DNA from: Pseudomonas sp. MAG733B
Lineage (GTDB): Bacteria > Pseudomonadota > Gammaproteobacteria > Pseudomonadales > Pseudomonadaceae
Reading direction: 5' to 3'
Assembly (NCBI RefSeq): GCF_036884845.1
Contig: NZ_CP145732.1
Location: forward strand, 4,464,001-4,528,000
DNA: 64,000 nucleotides
Made by a program: the position numbers and the translations under genes. Numbering within the stretch: position 1 is the stretch's first letter; every line of letters starts with the position of its first letter. The notes under the pieces were generated by a model, which saw nothing but the letters and a program-made list of their open reading frames with translations, did not search any database and was not told where the DNA came from. Shown here one piece after another: positions 29,189-37,727 of this stretch.

Positions 29189-29417
29189 GTAGTGTCGAAC
29201 GTCATTTACAGCCCGGAAAAAAGTGCAACCGGTCGCGTCAGGCAACAATCGGCCAGAAGCAACCAGTGGACGGAGGGATAGCAAATGAGTAGCTATGCTT
29301 GATCTACTGCTGGAGCTGATTGAGCAGACACAGGCTTTCCGTCGATGGTATATCAACCCCTCAAGTGGTCATCCCACTGGGGATCAATTTAGAGTTATGC
29401 CCAAAGAGGAGTTCGCC

Positions 29418-29822
29418 ATGACCGTAGTCGATCGCCTCAGGTATTTGCGCGTCGTACTAGTATTGGCTGGCCTCGCGTGCCTTGCTCTCTACCCACTTAT
29501 GTTGTTCTGGCCGTCCGGCTGGGCCTGGCACGTCAGTCACTCGGACTACCCGATGATGATCGTTGGCATCTACGCCACACTTGGCGTGTTCTTGATCCTG
29601 GCCGCACGTGATCCATTAGCCAACCTGAGCCTAATCTGGTTCACCGTGTGGTCCAGCGCCGTACACGCAGCAATCATGGCCGTCCAGGCGGTCACCCAGC
29701 CGGGGCAAATGGGACACTTGGCAGGTGACGTGCCAGCGCTCTTCATCGTGGCGGTTGCCTTGGCGCTCTTGACGCCCTGCTCGCAATTGGCCGTTCGGCC
29801 CCGGACACACAATGGGGCCTAA
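29418..29822 (+). CDS. Small membrane protein (DUF6632-like)
   Basis: 134 residues with four hydrophobic segments: LRVVLVLAGLACLALYPLMLFW, YPMMIVGIYATLGVFLILAA, a middle helix with SLIWFTVWSSAVHAAIMAVQA, and a C-terminal helix. This resembles DUF6632, a family without known function. GAGGAG lies 7 bases before the ATG at 29418, which sets the start. It is separated from HxlR by about 230 bases that hold nothing I recognise. Confidence 0.7.
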   Translation: MTVVDRLRYLRVVLVLAGLACLALYPLMLFWPSGWAWHVSHSDYPMMIVGIYATLGVFLILAARDPLANLSLIWFTVWSSAVHAAIMAVQAVTQPGQMGHLAGDVPALFIVAVALALLTPCSQLAVRPRTHNGA

Positions 29823-29946
29823 GCGCAGGTTTGACTGTCACTACTGTCCGGTTTGGGTCGATAGCGACCTGTCGGGGTAACTTGATAGCCCGCCAGGCTC
29901 TACTACCGTGGATACAAGTTTGCTTTCCAACGCAGGAGCGCAACGC

Positions 29947-30621
29947 ATGTCCAGAATCCTCTTTTCGATGGTCGCCAGCCTGGTCCTGTGCACCAGCCAA
30001 GCGATGGCGGACACCCTCAAGATCAGCGTGATTGGCGCCGGTAATGTCGGCGGCACGCTTGGCACGCTATGGGCAAAGGCCGGGCACTCGGTGATGTTTT
30101 CATCGCGCCACCCGGAGGAACTGACGGACCTGGTCAAGACCGCCGGCCCCAACGCCCAGGCGGGTTCTGTCGGTGATGCCGCTGTATGGGGCGATGTGAT
30201 CGTGTTGAGTGTTCCCTACGGCGCGATGCCGGTACTGTCCGAACAACTGAAGGGCAAGCTGGACGGCAAGATGGTGTTCAGCACCAGCAACCCATTCAGC
30301 GCACGAGACGCAGACGTTGGGCGCAAGGCGCTGGTTCTGGGAGTAGCCCTCGCAGACCAGCAATATCTGCCAGGAGTGCACCTGGCGCGAGCGTTCAACG
30401 CCATCGGCTACGCCTCCATGAAAGACCAGGCTGGCAACGACAAGGCGATTCCCCTTTTCGCCGACGACGCCCAGGCCCGGGAAATGGGGGCGCGGTTGGT
30501 GCGCGACGCCGGATTCACGCCGGTGATTTTCCCGCTGGCGCGAGCCAATGAAGGCTTGCCGGGCGGCCCCCTCAGCGGCGTTTGGACCGAGGCGGAACTC
30601 AAGCGGAAGGTGGGCCTTTAG
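29947..30621 (+). CDS. F420-oxidoreductase-like Rossmann protein with signal peptide
   Basis: 224 residues. A clear signal peptide (MSRILFSMVASLVLCTSQAMA) precedes LKISVIGAGNVGGTLGTLWAKAGHSV, the GxGxxG nucleotide fold of the NADPH:F420-oxidoreductase / NAD-binding 2 family, then VIVLSVPYGAMP and ARAFNAIGYASM. AGGAG is 8 bases before the ATG at 29947. Close relatives I know of are cytoplasmic, so export of a nucleotide-binding oxidoreductase is unusual. Function unknown. Confidence 0.75.
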   Translation: MSRILFSMVASLVLCTSQAMADTLKISVIGAGNVGGTLGTLWAKAGHSVMFSSRHPEELTDLVKTAGPNAQAGSVGDAAVWGDVIVLSVPYGAMPVLSEQLKGKLDGKMVFSTSNPFSARDADVGRKALVLGVALADQQYLPGVHLARAFNAIGYASMKDQAGNDKAIPLFADDAQAREMGARLVRDAGFTPVIFPLARANEGLPGGPLSGVWTEAELKRKVGL

Positions 30622-30922
30622 GGAATATCACCGGAGTATTGAGTCATTGCGCTCGGAGATTGGAGGCGGTACTTCGTGACAGGCGGGTATCCCGTTTTCT
30701 GCCACTCGTGAAGGGCAAGAATCAACCAGAAGAAGACCTTCCGAGTAGTGAGCACATATCAGGTCCGCTTTCTTTCTCTGGTCTCGTTTTTGCCACCGGT
30801 TTTCAAGTTGCCCACCGAACACCACCGATAGGATCAGGCAATATTCAAATCCAATCCGGCATAGTCCTCCACCACTCCCCGCTCTAGCATGGCCTCACCT
30901 TATATCTTCAGGAGTGCGCCCC
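30622..30922. other. Intergenic stretch, no recognised feature
   Basis: About 300 bases between the Rossmann protein and the SDR gene. I see no convincing ORF, repeat or long stem. It must hold the promoter of the SDR gene that begins at 30923. Confidence 0.6.
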
Positions 30923-31756
30923 ATGAGTGCAGAAAAAACCCTCTTTATCACCGGCGTCAGCAGCGGCTTTGGCCTGGCCCTGGCCAAGGAAGCGTTCGCC
31001 CAGGGCCATCGAGTGATCGGCACTGTTCGCAGCGAATCCTCGCTGGCAACCTTCGAGGCGCTCTCGCCTGAGCGGGCCCATGGCGTGGTGCTGGACGTTA
31101 CACATTTCGATGCCATCGACGCGGTGGTCGCCGCTGTTGAGGACCGGCACGGCCCGGTGGATGTACTGGTCAACAACGCGGGTTATGGCCACGAGGGGAT
31201 TTTCGAGGAGTCGTCGTTGGCAGAGATGCGTCGCCAATTCGACGTCAATGTATTTGGCGCGGTGGCGATGACCAAGGCGTTTGTGCCGTACTTTCGCCAG
31301 CGGCGGGCGGGGCATATCCTCAACATTACTTCAATGGGCGGCTATATCACCATGCCGGGCATTGCCTATTACTGCGGCAGCAAATTTGCACTGGAGGGCA
31401 TTTCTGACACGTTGAGCAAGGAACTTGCCCCCTTCAATATTTTTGTCACGGCCGTTGCACCGGGGTCGTTTCGCACGGATTGGGCGGGCCGTTCTATGCA
31501 GCGTACACCGCGCAGCATCAGTGACTACGATGCGAGCTTCGACCCGGTGCGCAAAGCCCGTGAGGAAAAAAGTGGCCATCAACTTGGCGACCCACAGAAA
31601 GCTGCACGCGCCATGCTGACAATCATCGCCAGCCCCACCCCGCCCGCTCACCTCCTGTTGGGCAGCGACGCCCTGGCCTTGGTGCGTGACAAGCTGCACC
31701 GGACGGCGGAGAGTATTGAGCAATGGGAAGCGCTTAGCTGTTCTACGGATGGCTGA
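30923..31756 (+). CDS. Short-chain dehydrogenase/reductase
   Basis: 277 residues, classical SDR. FITGVSSGFGLALAKEAF is the TGxxxGxG cofactor motif, NNAGYGHEG follows, and the catalytic set is Ser in ITSMGGYI and YYCGSKFALEG. AGGAG lies 8 bases before the ATG at 30923. It is followed by an AraC regulator 26 bases on and probably shares its control. Confidence 0.88.
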   Translation: MSAEKTLFITGVSSGFGLALAKEAFAQGHRVIGTVRSESSLATFEALSPERAHGVVLDVTHFDAIDAVVAAVEDRHGPVDVLVNNAGYGHEGIFEESSLAEMRRQFDVNVFGAVAMTKAFVPYFRQRRAGHILNITSMGGYITMPGIAYYCGSKFALEGISDTLSKELAPFNIFVTAVAPGSFRTDWAGRSMQRTPRSISDYDASFDPVRKAREEKSGHQLGDPQKAARAMLTIIASPTPPAHLLLGSDALALVRDKLHRTAESIEQWEALSCSTDG

Positions 31757-31782
31757 GCATCAATGTGGAGATTGTGCGGTCG

Positions 31783-32724
31783 ATGCCCAAACCCAAGGAC
31801 CCGAGCACAGCGCGAATGGTGCAGTTGATGGGCCAGCTTGCGCCGCTGGAGGGTTACAACCTGAGCCCGCTGGATGATGTGCGTTTTCTGCGTTCCAACC
31901 GGCCGCTGACGCGCACGCCGGTGTTGTATGAACCGGGCATCGTCATCCTCTGTCAGGGGCGCAAACGCGGCTATCTGGGTGATGACGTTTACGTCTATGA
32001 CGCCCAGCATTATCTGGTGGTGTCGGTGCCGGTGCCCTTTACGATGGAGACCGAGGCCAGCGAGGCGGAGCCAATGTTGGCGGTGTACCTGCGTCTGGAT
32101 TTCACCCTGGCCGGTGAGCTGATTCAGCAGGTGGATGAGCTATGGCATTTCAGCGCGGCTCAGCCTATGGGCATGTACGCCTCGCCCATGGACGAACCGC
32201 TGCGCCAGTCGACCTTGCGTTTTCTGGAGGTCATGGGCGACCGCACCGACGCGCAAATCCTCGGCCCGGCGATGCTGCGCGAACTCTACTACCGCATCCT
32301 CACTGGCGAACAAGGCGGCACCCTGCGCGCGGCCATCGCCCAGCAGGGCCAGTTCGGCAAGGTGACGCGCGCCATTCACAAGATCCACAGCTGTTACCAC
32401 GAGTCTCTGGATGTAGAAGCCCTGGCCCGGGAAGCGCAGATGAGCGTGCCCAACTTTCATCTACACTTTCGCAAAGTGACCGATTCCTCGCCTATGCAGT
32501 ACCTCAAGTCGACACGGTTGCATCAGGCGCGATTACTGATGCTGCGTAACGACCTGACAGCCGCCAAATCAGCATTTCTGGTGGGCTATGAAAGTGCGTC
32601 GCAATTTAGCCGCGACTTCAAACGCCTCTTCGGCCGCACACCGTTAGCGGAAGTGGCGTGGATGAAGCGGGCCTATGCGTTGCCAGCACCGACAACCCCG
32701 TCGCCCTTCGTGTCATCACACTGA
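31783..32724 (+). CDS. AraC-family transcriptional regulator
   Basis: 313 residues. The N-terminal AraC_N domain (PLDDVRFLRSN...LYEPGIVILCQGRKRGYLGDD) is followed by two helix-turn-helix motifs, LDVEALAREAQMSVPNFHLHFRKVT and AKSAFLVGYESASQFSRDFKRLFG. The start is uncertain: GTG at 31765 is also in frame. Its neighbours are an SDR and a class V aminotransferase; subgroup members often control such dehydrogenases. Confidence 0.85.
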   Translation: MPKPKDPSTARMVQLMGQLAPLEGYNLSPLDDVRFLRSNRPLTRTPVLYEPGIVILCQGRKRGYLGDDVYVYDAQHYLVVSVPVPFTMETEASEAEPMLAVYLRLDFTLAGELIQQVDELWHFSAAQPMGMYASPMDEPLRQSTLRFLEVMGDRTDAQILGPAMLRELYYRILTGEQGGTLRAAIAQQGQFGKVTRAIHKIHSCYHESLDVEALAREAQMSVPNFHLHFRKVTDSSPMQYLKSTRLHQARLLMLRNDLTAAKSAFLVGYESASQFSRDFKRLFGRTPLAEVAWMKRAYALPAPTTPSPFVSSH

Positions 32725-32782
32725 TCTTCCATCAATGGAGCAGGGTCGATACCACTGACATCTCTGCCAAAGGAGTCACCGC

Positions 32783-33916
32783 ATGTCAAAGCTATATCCC
32801 AGTATCGATCCTCAGGGGTTGATCGAGTACTCCGTGGTCTACACCGACCGCTCGCTCAACCACATGTCGCAGTCATTTCAAGCCGTGATGAAGAACATTT
32901 CCACGACGCTGAAACAGGTCTACAACGCCCAGGCTGTTGCGGTGGTCCCGGGCAGCGGCACATTCGGCATGGAAGCGGTGGCGCGACAGTTTGCCACCGA
33001 CCAGCAATGCCTGGTGATACGCAATGGCTGGTTCAGTTATCGCTGGAGCCAGATCCTTGAGATGGGTAACATCCCGGCCGCCACCACGGTGCTCAAAGCC
33101 CGACCGGTCGAAACGGGTCGCCAGGCTGCCTACGCCCCACCCCCTCTGGACGAAGTGCTGGCAGCCATTGCGGCTTCGAGGCCGCAGATCGTCTTCGCTC
33201 CCCACGTCGAAACCTCATCAGGGATTATCCTGCCCGACGAGTACCTGCGGGCCGTCGGCGATGCCGTGCATGCGGTGGGTGGCCTGTTTGTGCTGGACTG
33301 CATCGCCTCAGGCACGATTTGGGTTGATATGCAGAAATGTGCAGTCGACCTGCTGATCAGCGCACCGCAGAAAGGCTGGAGCGCCTCCCCTTGCTGCGCC
33401 CTGGTGATGTTCAGTGCTTTGGCCCTCGAGCGCATCGAGCAGACGCAGAGCAGCAGCTTCGCCTGCGATTTGAAAAAGTGGCTTCAAATCATGCAGGCCT
33501 ACGAACAGGGCGGACATGCCTACCATGCGACCATGCCCAGCGATTCCCTCGCGCGGTTTAATGAAGTGATGAAAGAGACGCAAGCCTACGGTTTCGACAA
33601 GGTCCGCGACGAACAACAGGCGCTGGGCGATCGGGTACGCGCCATGTTGACCGGCAAGGGCATCAAAAGCGTGGCCGCCGCCGGCTTTCAGGCTCCTGGC
33701 GTCGTGGTGAGCTACACCGATGATGCCGACATCAAGAGCGGCAAGAAATTTGCCAGCCACGGCCTGCAGATCGCCGCCGGAGTGCCGTTGCAATGCGACG
33801 AGCCGGCCGATTTCCAGACCTTCCGCATCGGGCTGTTCGGACTCGAAAAGCTGCACAATATCGAGCGCACAGTCAGCACCCTCGAACAGGCACTGGACGA
33901 GGTGATGGTTAACTAA
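32783..33916 (+). CDS. Class V aminotransferase (alanine-glyoxylate type)
   Basis: 377 residues of PLP fold type I. VVPGSGTFGMEAVARQF binds the phosphate, LDCIASGTIWVDMQK carries the ring-contacting Asp, and the Schiff-base Lys is in ISAPQKGWSASP. It is near serine/alanine-glyoxylate aminotransferases. AGGAG is 7 bases before the ATG. It follows the AraC gene and ends at the hairpin at 33928. Confidence 0.85.
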   Translation: MSKLYPSIDPQGLIEYSVVYTDRSLNHMSQSFQAVMKNISTTLKQVYNAQAVAVVPGSGTFGMEAVARQFATDQQCLVIRNGWFSYRWSQILEMGNIPAATTVLKARPVETGRQAAYAPPPLDEVLAAIAASRPQIVFAPHVETSSGIILPDEYLRAVGDAVHAVGGLFVLDCIASGTIWVDMQKCAVDLLISAPQKGWSASPCCALVMFSALALERIEQTQSSSFACDLKKWLQIMQAYEQGGHAYHATMPSDSLARFNEVMKETQAYGFDKVRDEQQALGDRVRAMLTGKGIKSVAAAGFQAPGVVVSYTDDADIKSGKKFASHGLQIAAGVPLQCDEPADFQTFRIGLFGLEKLHNIERTVSTLEQALDEVMVN

Positions 33917-33927
33917 GCCATCATCTC

Positions 33928-33969
33928 GGCGATATCACTGTCGCATTCAAACGCGACAGTGATATCGCC
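33928..33969. terminator. Perfect 17-bp inverted repeat
   Basis: GGCGATATCACTGTCGC pairs fully with its complement across the 8-base loop ATTCAAAC, 12 bases after the aminotransferase stop and 25 before the next start. No U run follows. The long perfect stem would end or protect the upstream mRNA; a protein operator is the alternative. Confidence 0.65.
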
Positions 33970-33993
33970 AGAAAATAGTCAGGAGGAGTTGCA

Positions 33994-34542
33994 ATGACAA
34001 CAATCGATGTGAAATCCCGATTCGAAGCAAAGCTTCTTCGTCCGGCAAAGACGGGTAATGATACGTCGTGGGCGTTCGTGGTTCTGCCAAGAGACGCGAG
34101 TGAACCGCTTCCGAGGCGAGGAAGGACGACAGTTGAAGGCACAATCAATGGGCACCCTTTCCAGGTAACCCTTGAGCCCGATGGTCAGCTGAGCCATTGG
34201 TTGCAGGTCAGTAACGAGTTGCTGGAAGCCGCAGGCGCGGCCGTTGGGGATATCGTTACCATCGAACTGGCCCCGGTGAAGAAGGAACCCGAGCCTGACA
34301 TCCCGGCAGATTTTGAGGAAGCACTGGCAGCCTCTCCTGAGGCTCGTAAAGTCTGGAACAATACGACGACCATCGCCCGAGTGGACTGGATACACTGGAT
34401 GACGTCAGCCAAGCAACTCAAGACGCGCGCAAAACGGATTGGTGATGCCTGCGATATGCTTGCATCCGGCAAAAAGCAGGTTTGCTGTTTCGACCAGTCC
34501 GGCTTCTACAGCAAGGCCTTCCGTGCGCCCGAGGCTTGTTAG
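33994..34542 (+). CDS. YdeI/DUF1905-like protein
   Basis: 182 residues. The N-terminal DUF1905 barrel (SRFEAKLLRPAKTGNDTSWAFVVLP...VEGTINGHPFQVTL...VSNELLEAAGAAVGDIV) is followed by a C-terminal YdeI/OmpD-associated helical segment (FEEALAASPEARKVW...DWIHWMTSAKQLKTRAKRI). Function unknown. AGGAG precedes the ATG. The 272 bases after its stop hold nothing recognisable. Confidence 0.75.
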   Translation: MTTIDVKSRFEAKLLRPAKTGNDTSWAFVVLPRDASEPLPRRGRTTVEGTINGHPFQVTLEPDGQLSHWLQVSNELLEAAGAAVGDIVTIELAPVKKEPEPDIPADFEEALAASPEARKVWNNTTTIARVDWIHWMTSAKQLKTRAKRIGDACDMLASGKKQVCCFDQSGFYSKAFRAPEAC

Positions 34543-34814
34543 ACAGTTGCGTTGAGGTTGAGTGTGACGGCGGAGCTCCTAGCTCCCATCCGGATTTCCA
34601 GGCCAACTATACTTTTTTTCTCACTGTCGATCGGGTCACACCGAGAGAGGCGGCCGCTGCGGTTAAGCTCCCAGGCTACAACGTGTAGACAAATGCAACG
34701 ATCTCACCAAATCTGCTGGCTTCCCCGTGTAGCTTTACTCCAGGGCATGCATCGAGTGTATGCGGAGCATGAGGCCCCCACGGTCACCTGTTCATTTATC
34801 TATAGGACTGAATC

Positions 34815-35225
34815 ATGATCCTAAAGCGCATAGGCTCGCAGCCATCGATAAAAGCCCCTGAAGCGTACTTCACGGGCACCGTCCGTATGGACCCACTCAA
34901 CTCCCCTCCTGAACCCGCCCGAGCGTCCATCGTCAGCGTCACCTTTGAACCCGGTGCTCGAAGCGCCTGGCATACCCATCCGCTGGGCCAGACGCTGATT
35001 GTCACCGCAGGCTGTGGCTGGACGCAGTGTGAAGGCGAACCGATCGTAGAAATTCGTGCCGGCGATGTCATCTGGTGCCCACCGGGCCACAAACACTGGC
35101 ACGGAGCAAGCGCAACCACCGCCATGACCCACATTGGCGTCCAGGAAGCATTGGACGGTGTGAGTGTCGTCTGGATGGAAAAAGTCACCGACGAGGAATA
35201 TAACGTCGGCCCGCCTGGCGAATGA
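34815..35225 (+). CDS. Single-domain cupin
   Basis: 136 residues. The two cupin motifs are [23 protein letters not shown] (metal His pair) and [16 protein letters not shown]. It is like the small cupins annotated as hydroxynitrile-lyase-like or as carboxymuconolactone-linked oxygenases. AGGA lies 7 bases before the ATG. It is convergent with the LysR gene downstream. Substrate unknown. Confidence 0.8.
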   Translation: MILKRIGSQPSIKAPEAYFTGTVRMDPLNSPPEPARASIVSVTFEPGARSAWHTHPLGQTLIVTAGCGWTQCEGEPIVEIRAGDVIWCPPGHKHWHGASATTAMTHIGVQEALDGVSVVWMEKVTDEEYNVGPPGE

Positions 35226-35262
35226 TTTGACGCCATTCATGACAGCGTCGTTTTACATACTG

Positions 35263-36183
35263 TCAGAGGATCACTGTGTGTTGCCCCACCTGCGACGTAC
35301 GAACCCGCAACCGCGGCGTCACAAAATCGAAGAACGCGCGCAGCTTCAACGGCAGCGGCGTTTGCCCTTTGTGCACGAGGTTGATCGGCAAGGGCGCTGA
35401 TTCAAACTCATCGAGCACAATACTTAGTTCATTGTCTCGTACCGAGTCTGCGACCTGGTAGGACAGCACACGGATCACGCCAACCCCAAGAATCGCCGCT
35501 GCGATAGCCGCTTCAGCGGTATTGACGGTAAACCGTGAATGCACGGGCACGGACAGCTCTGACTTGCCAGCGCCAAACACCCAGGCGCGCATGGACGCGA
35601 GGACTTCAAAGGTGATGCAGTCATGCCCGGCGAGATCTTGTGGTGTGGTTGGCACGCCATGGGTTGCCAGGTAGGCCGAACTCGCGCAGACAACACGGCG
35701 CACTGTTCCGACTTCCGTGGCCATGAGCATACTGTCCGGCAGTTCGCCAATTCGCACTGCGACATCAGCGTGTTCGTCCATCAGATGCACGACGCGATCG
35801 GTCAACACCAGGTTGATGTCGATCTCCGGGTAGTGCGCCAGAAATTCCGCCACAACTGGCACCACGTGCAAGCGCCCGAACACGACCGGGGCGGTGACCA
35901 CCAGTTCGCCTTTAGGGCTGGCGTATTCACCCGTTGCTGCGCGTTCGGCTTCGCCAATGTCTTCGAGAATGCGTCTGCAGGCCGCCACGTAGGAGTCGCC
36001 GGCTTCGGTTAACGAAAGCTGTCGCGTCGTCCGATGCAACAGGCGTGTGTGCAGATGTGCTTCCAGTTCCGCCACCTTCCGGCTGACGGTTGTCAGGGGC
36101 ATGCCCAGGCGGCGCGCCGCCGCTGACAGACTGCCCGCATCAACGACGGCGATGAGGATAGACATGGATTCAAGACGGTTCAT
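35263..36183 (-). CDS. LysR-family regulator
   Basis: 306 residues. The HTH is GSLSAAARRLGMPLTTVSRKVAELEAHLHTRLLHR, in the group often named PtxR/YhjC-like or TM1-type small-molecule regulators. It is divergent from the MFS gene at 36323 and probably controls it through the intergenic dyad at 36217. Confidence 0.87.
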   Translation of the reverse strand: MNRLESMSILIAVVDAGSLSAAARRLGMPLTTVSRKVAELEAHLHTRLLHRTTRQLSLTEAGDSYVAACRRILEDIGEAERAATGEYASPKGELVVTAPVVFGRLHVVPVVAEFLAHYPEIDINLVLTDRVVHLMDEHADVAVRIGELPDSMLMATEVGTVRRVVCASSAYLATHGVPTTPQDLAGHDCITFEVLASMRAWVFGAGKSELSVPVHSRFTVNTAEAAIAAAILGVGVIRVLSYQVADSVRDNELSIVLDEFESAPLPINLVHKGQTPLPLKLRAFFDFVTPRLRVRTSQVGQHTVIL

Positions 36184-36216
36184 CAGACTCTACCAAATTT
36201 TGGAAGGATGCTTCCC

Positions 36217-36230
36217 AATCCTATGGGATT
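36217..36230. promoter_or_regulatory. LysR operator candidate
   Basis: AATCC-TATG-GGATT inverted repeat between the divergent LysR and MFS genes; a palindrome CCAAATTTTGG at 36193-36203 is beside it. One of them is likely the regulator's site. Confidence 0.4.
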
Positions 36231-36322
36231 CTCTTGATAAATACGAGTAGGTAAGGTTCAACCCTGACCTCCCGCCTGTGGCGTCCCGCTGCACAAATTG
36301 GGGAGATTGAAAGGAGAGTCCC

Positions 36323-37549
36323 GTGAGCGGCCTGCCCAATATATCTGCTAGTTCACCTGCGCCCGCGGTAGCGTCGCGCGGCAAGATCATCATGATGGCG
36401 ATCATCGCTGGCGCGATGATCACCAACATCTACGCCACTCAACCGATCCTGCCGTTGATCTCGTCGGATCTGGGGATCGGCCTGACGACGGTCGATCTCG
36501 TCGCCGGCGCAGCGCTGCTTGGCTTCGCATTCGGGCTAGCCTTTCTGTTGCCGCTGGGTGACCGTTTTGATCGGCGCAAGCTAGTGCTTGGGCAGATTGC
36601 GGTCGCTTTTTTATTCGGCCTCGCGGCGGCGTTTGCGCCTGGCATCTGGGCGCTCATCGCTGCGTCTTTTGGCCTTGGCGTCGTCAGTTGCGTGCCCCAG
36701 CAACTCGTGCCCTTCGCCGCGGTGATGTCGCGGCCGCAAGAGCGCGGGCGCTCGGTCGGCACCGTGGTCAGCGGCATCATGGTTGGCATCCTGCTTGGTC
36801 GCACAATCAGCGGCGTGGTTGGGGAAGCCTGGGGATGGCGCGCGGTCTACGGCGTGGAAGCAGCGTTCATGATCCCAGTGTTTATAGCTGCGGCGATGCT
36901 CCTGCCGCGGGGGGTGCCTACCACCACCCTGTCCTACGGAAAACTGCTCGCGTCGCTCTGGCCACTGGCGCGCGACAATCGCTCGATCCGCGAATCAATG
37001 ATGGTCCAGGCGCTGTTGTGGGCATGTTTTAACGCCTTTTGGGTCAACCTTGCTGCGCTCCTGAGCGATGGTCCTTGGCACCTTGGCAGTGCGTGGGCAG
37101 GCGGCTTCGGCATCATCGGAGCAGCCGGTGCGCTTGCAGCTTCACTGGGTGGTCGCGCCACTGACCGGCTGGGCTCGCGGACTGTGATTGGGGCCAGCAT
37201 CGGCATCGTTACCCTGGCTTTCCTGCTCCTCGCTGGGGCGCAGTCCTCGATTATTTTCCTGGTGATCGGCGTTATTGTTCTCGATATCGGCGTGCAGTCA
37301 GGACTTGTGTCCAACCAGACTCGCGCCTTCGCAGTCGATCCAAAAGCACAGGGCCGCATCAACAGCCTCTATATGACCGCCACCTTCCTCGGCGGCGCGC
37401 TAGGCGTGACCATCAGCGGCTGGCTGATGACCCGTTACGGCTGGCCGGGCATCGTGATCTTCGGTATTGCGCTAGGGCTGATTGCATTGGCCATCCACTG
37501 GCTCGGTGCGCCGCGCCGTCAGGCAAGCGCGGACGTCGGCGTGCGATAA
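36323..37549 (+). CDS. MFS transporter (drug exporter-like)
   Basis: 408 residues with 12 hydrophobic segments, the MFS loop LGDRFDRRKLVLG and the second-half loop GRATDRLGSRTVIG. The start is GTG at 36323, with AGGAG 6 bases before it. It resembles DHA1-type exporters controlled by a divergent LysR. Substrate unknown. A degenerate repeat (CCCgTAGGA / TCCTAtGGG, 37567-37603) follows the stop. Confidence 0.85.
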   Translation: MSGLPNISASSPAPAVASRGKIIMMAIIAGAMITNIYATQPILPLISSDLGIGLTTVDLVAGAALLGFAFGLAFLLPLGDRFDRRKLVLGQIAVAFLFGLAAAFAPGIWALIAASFGLGVVSCVPQQLVPFAAVMSRPQERGRSVGTVVSGIMVGILLGRTISGVVGEAWGWRAVYGVEAAFMIPVFIAAAMLLPRGVPTTTLSYGKLLASLWPLARDNRSIRESMMVQALLWACFNAFWVNLAALLSDGPWHLGSAWAGGFGIIGAAGALAASLGGRATDRLGSRTVIGASIGIVTLAFLLLAGAQSSIIFLVIGVIVLDIGVQSGLVSNQTRAFAVDPKAQGRINSLYMTATFLGGALGVTISGWLMTRYGWPGIVIFGIALGLIALAIHWLGAPRRQASADVGVR

Positions 37550-37727
37550 GGAAAATCAGATTACCGATACCCGTAGGAACAGGGTTTGTACGCGAGCCGC
37601 TCCTATGGGCTTGGTCGGCTTATACCTTCTTGCTGCATAACACCCACAAACGCGTTGTCCTGAATGTCGAGGTATGGGCTTCTCCCCCGCGCCTCGATTT
37701 CTTATAACGCTTATCCGGAATCTGCCC

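Noticed and set aside
34482..34814. Frames crossing 34482-34818
   Set aside because: They overlap the end of the YdeI-like gene, have no ribosome site and show no family features.
36323..36325. Missing ATG of the MFS gene
   Set aside because: A GTG start with a good AGGAG site explains it, so it is not a defect.
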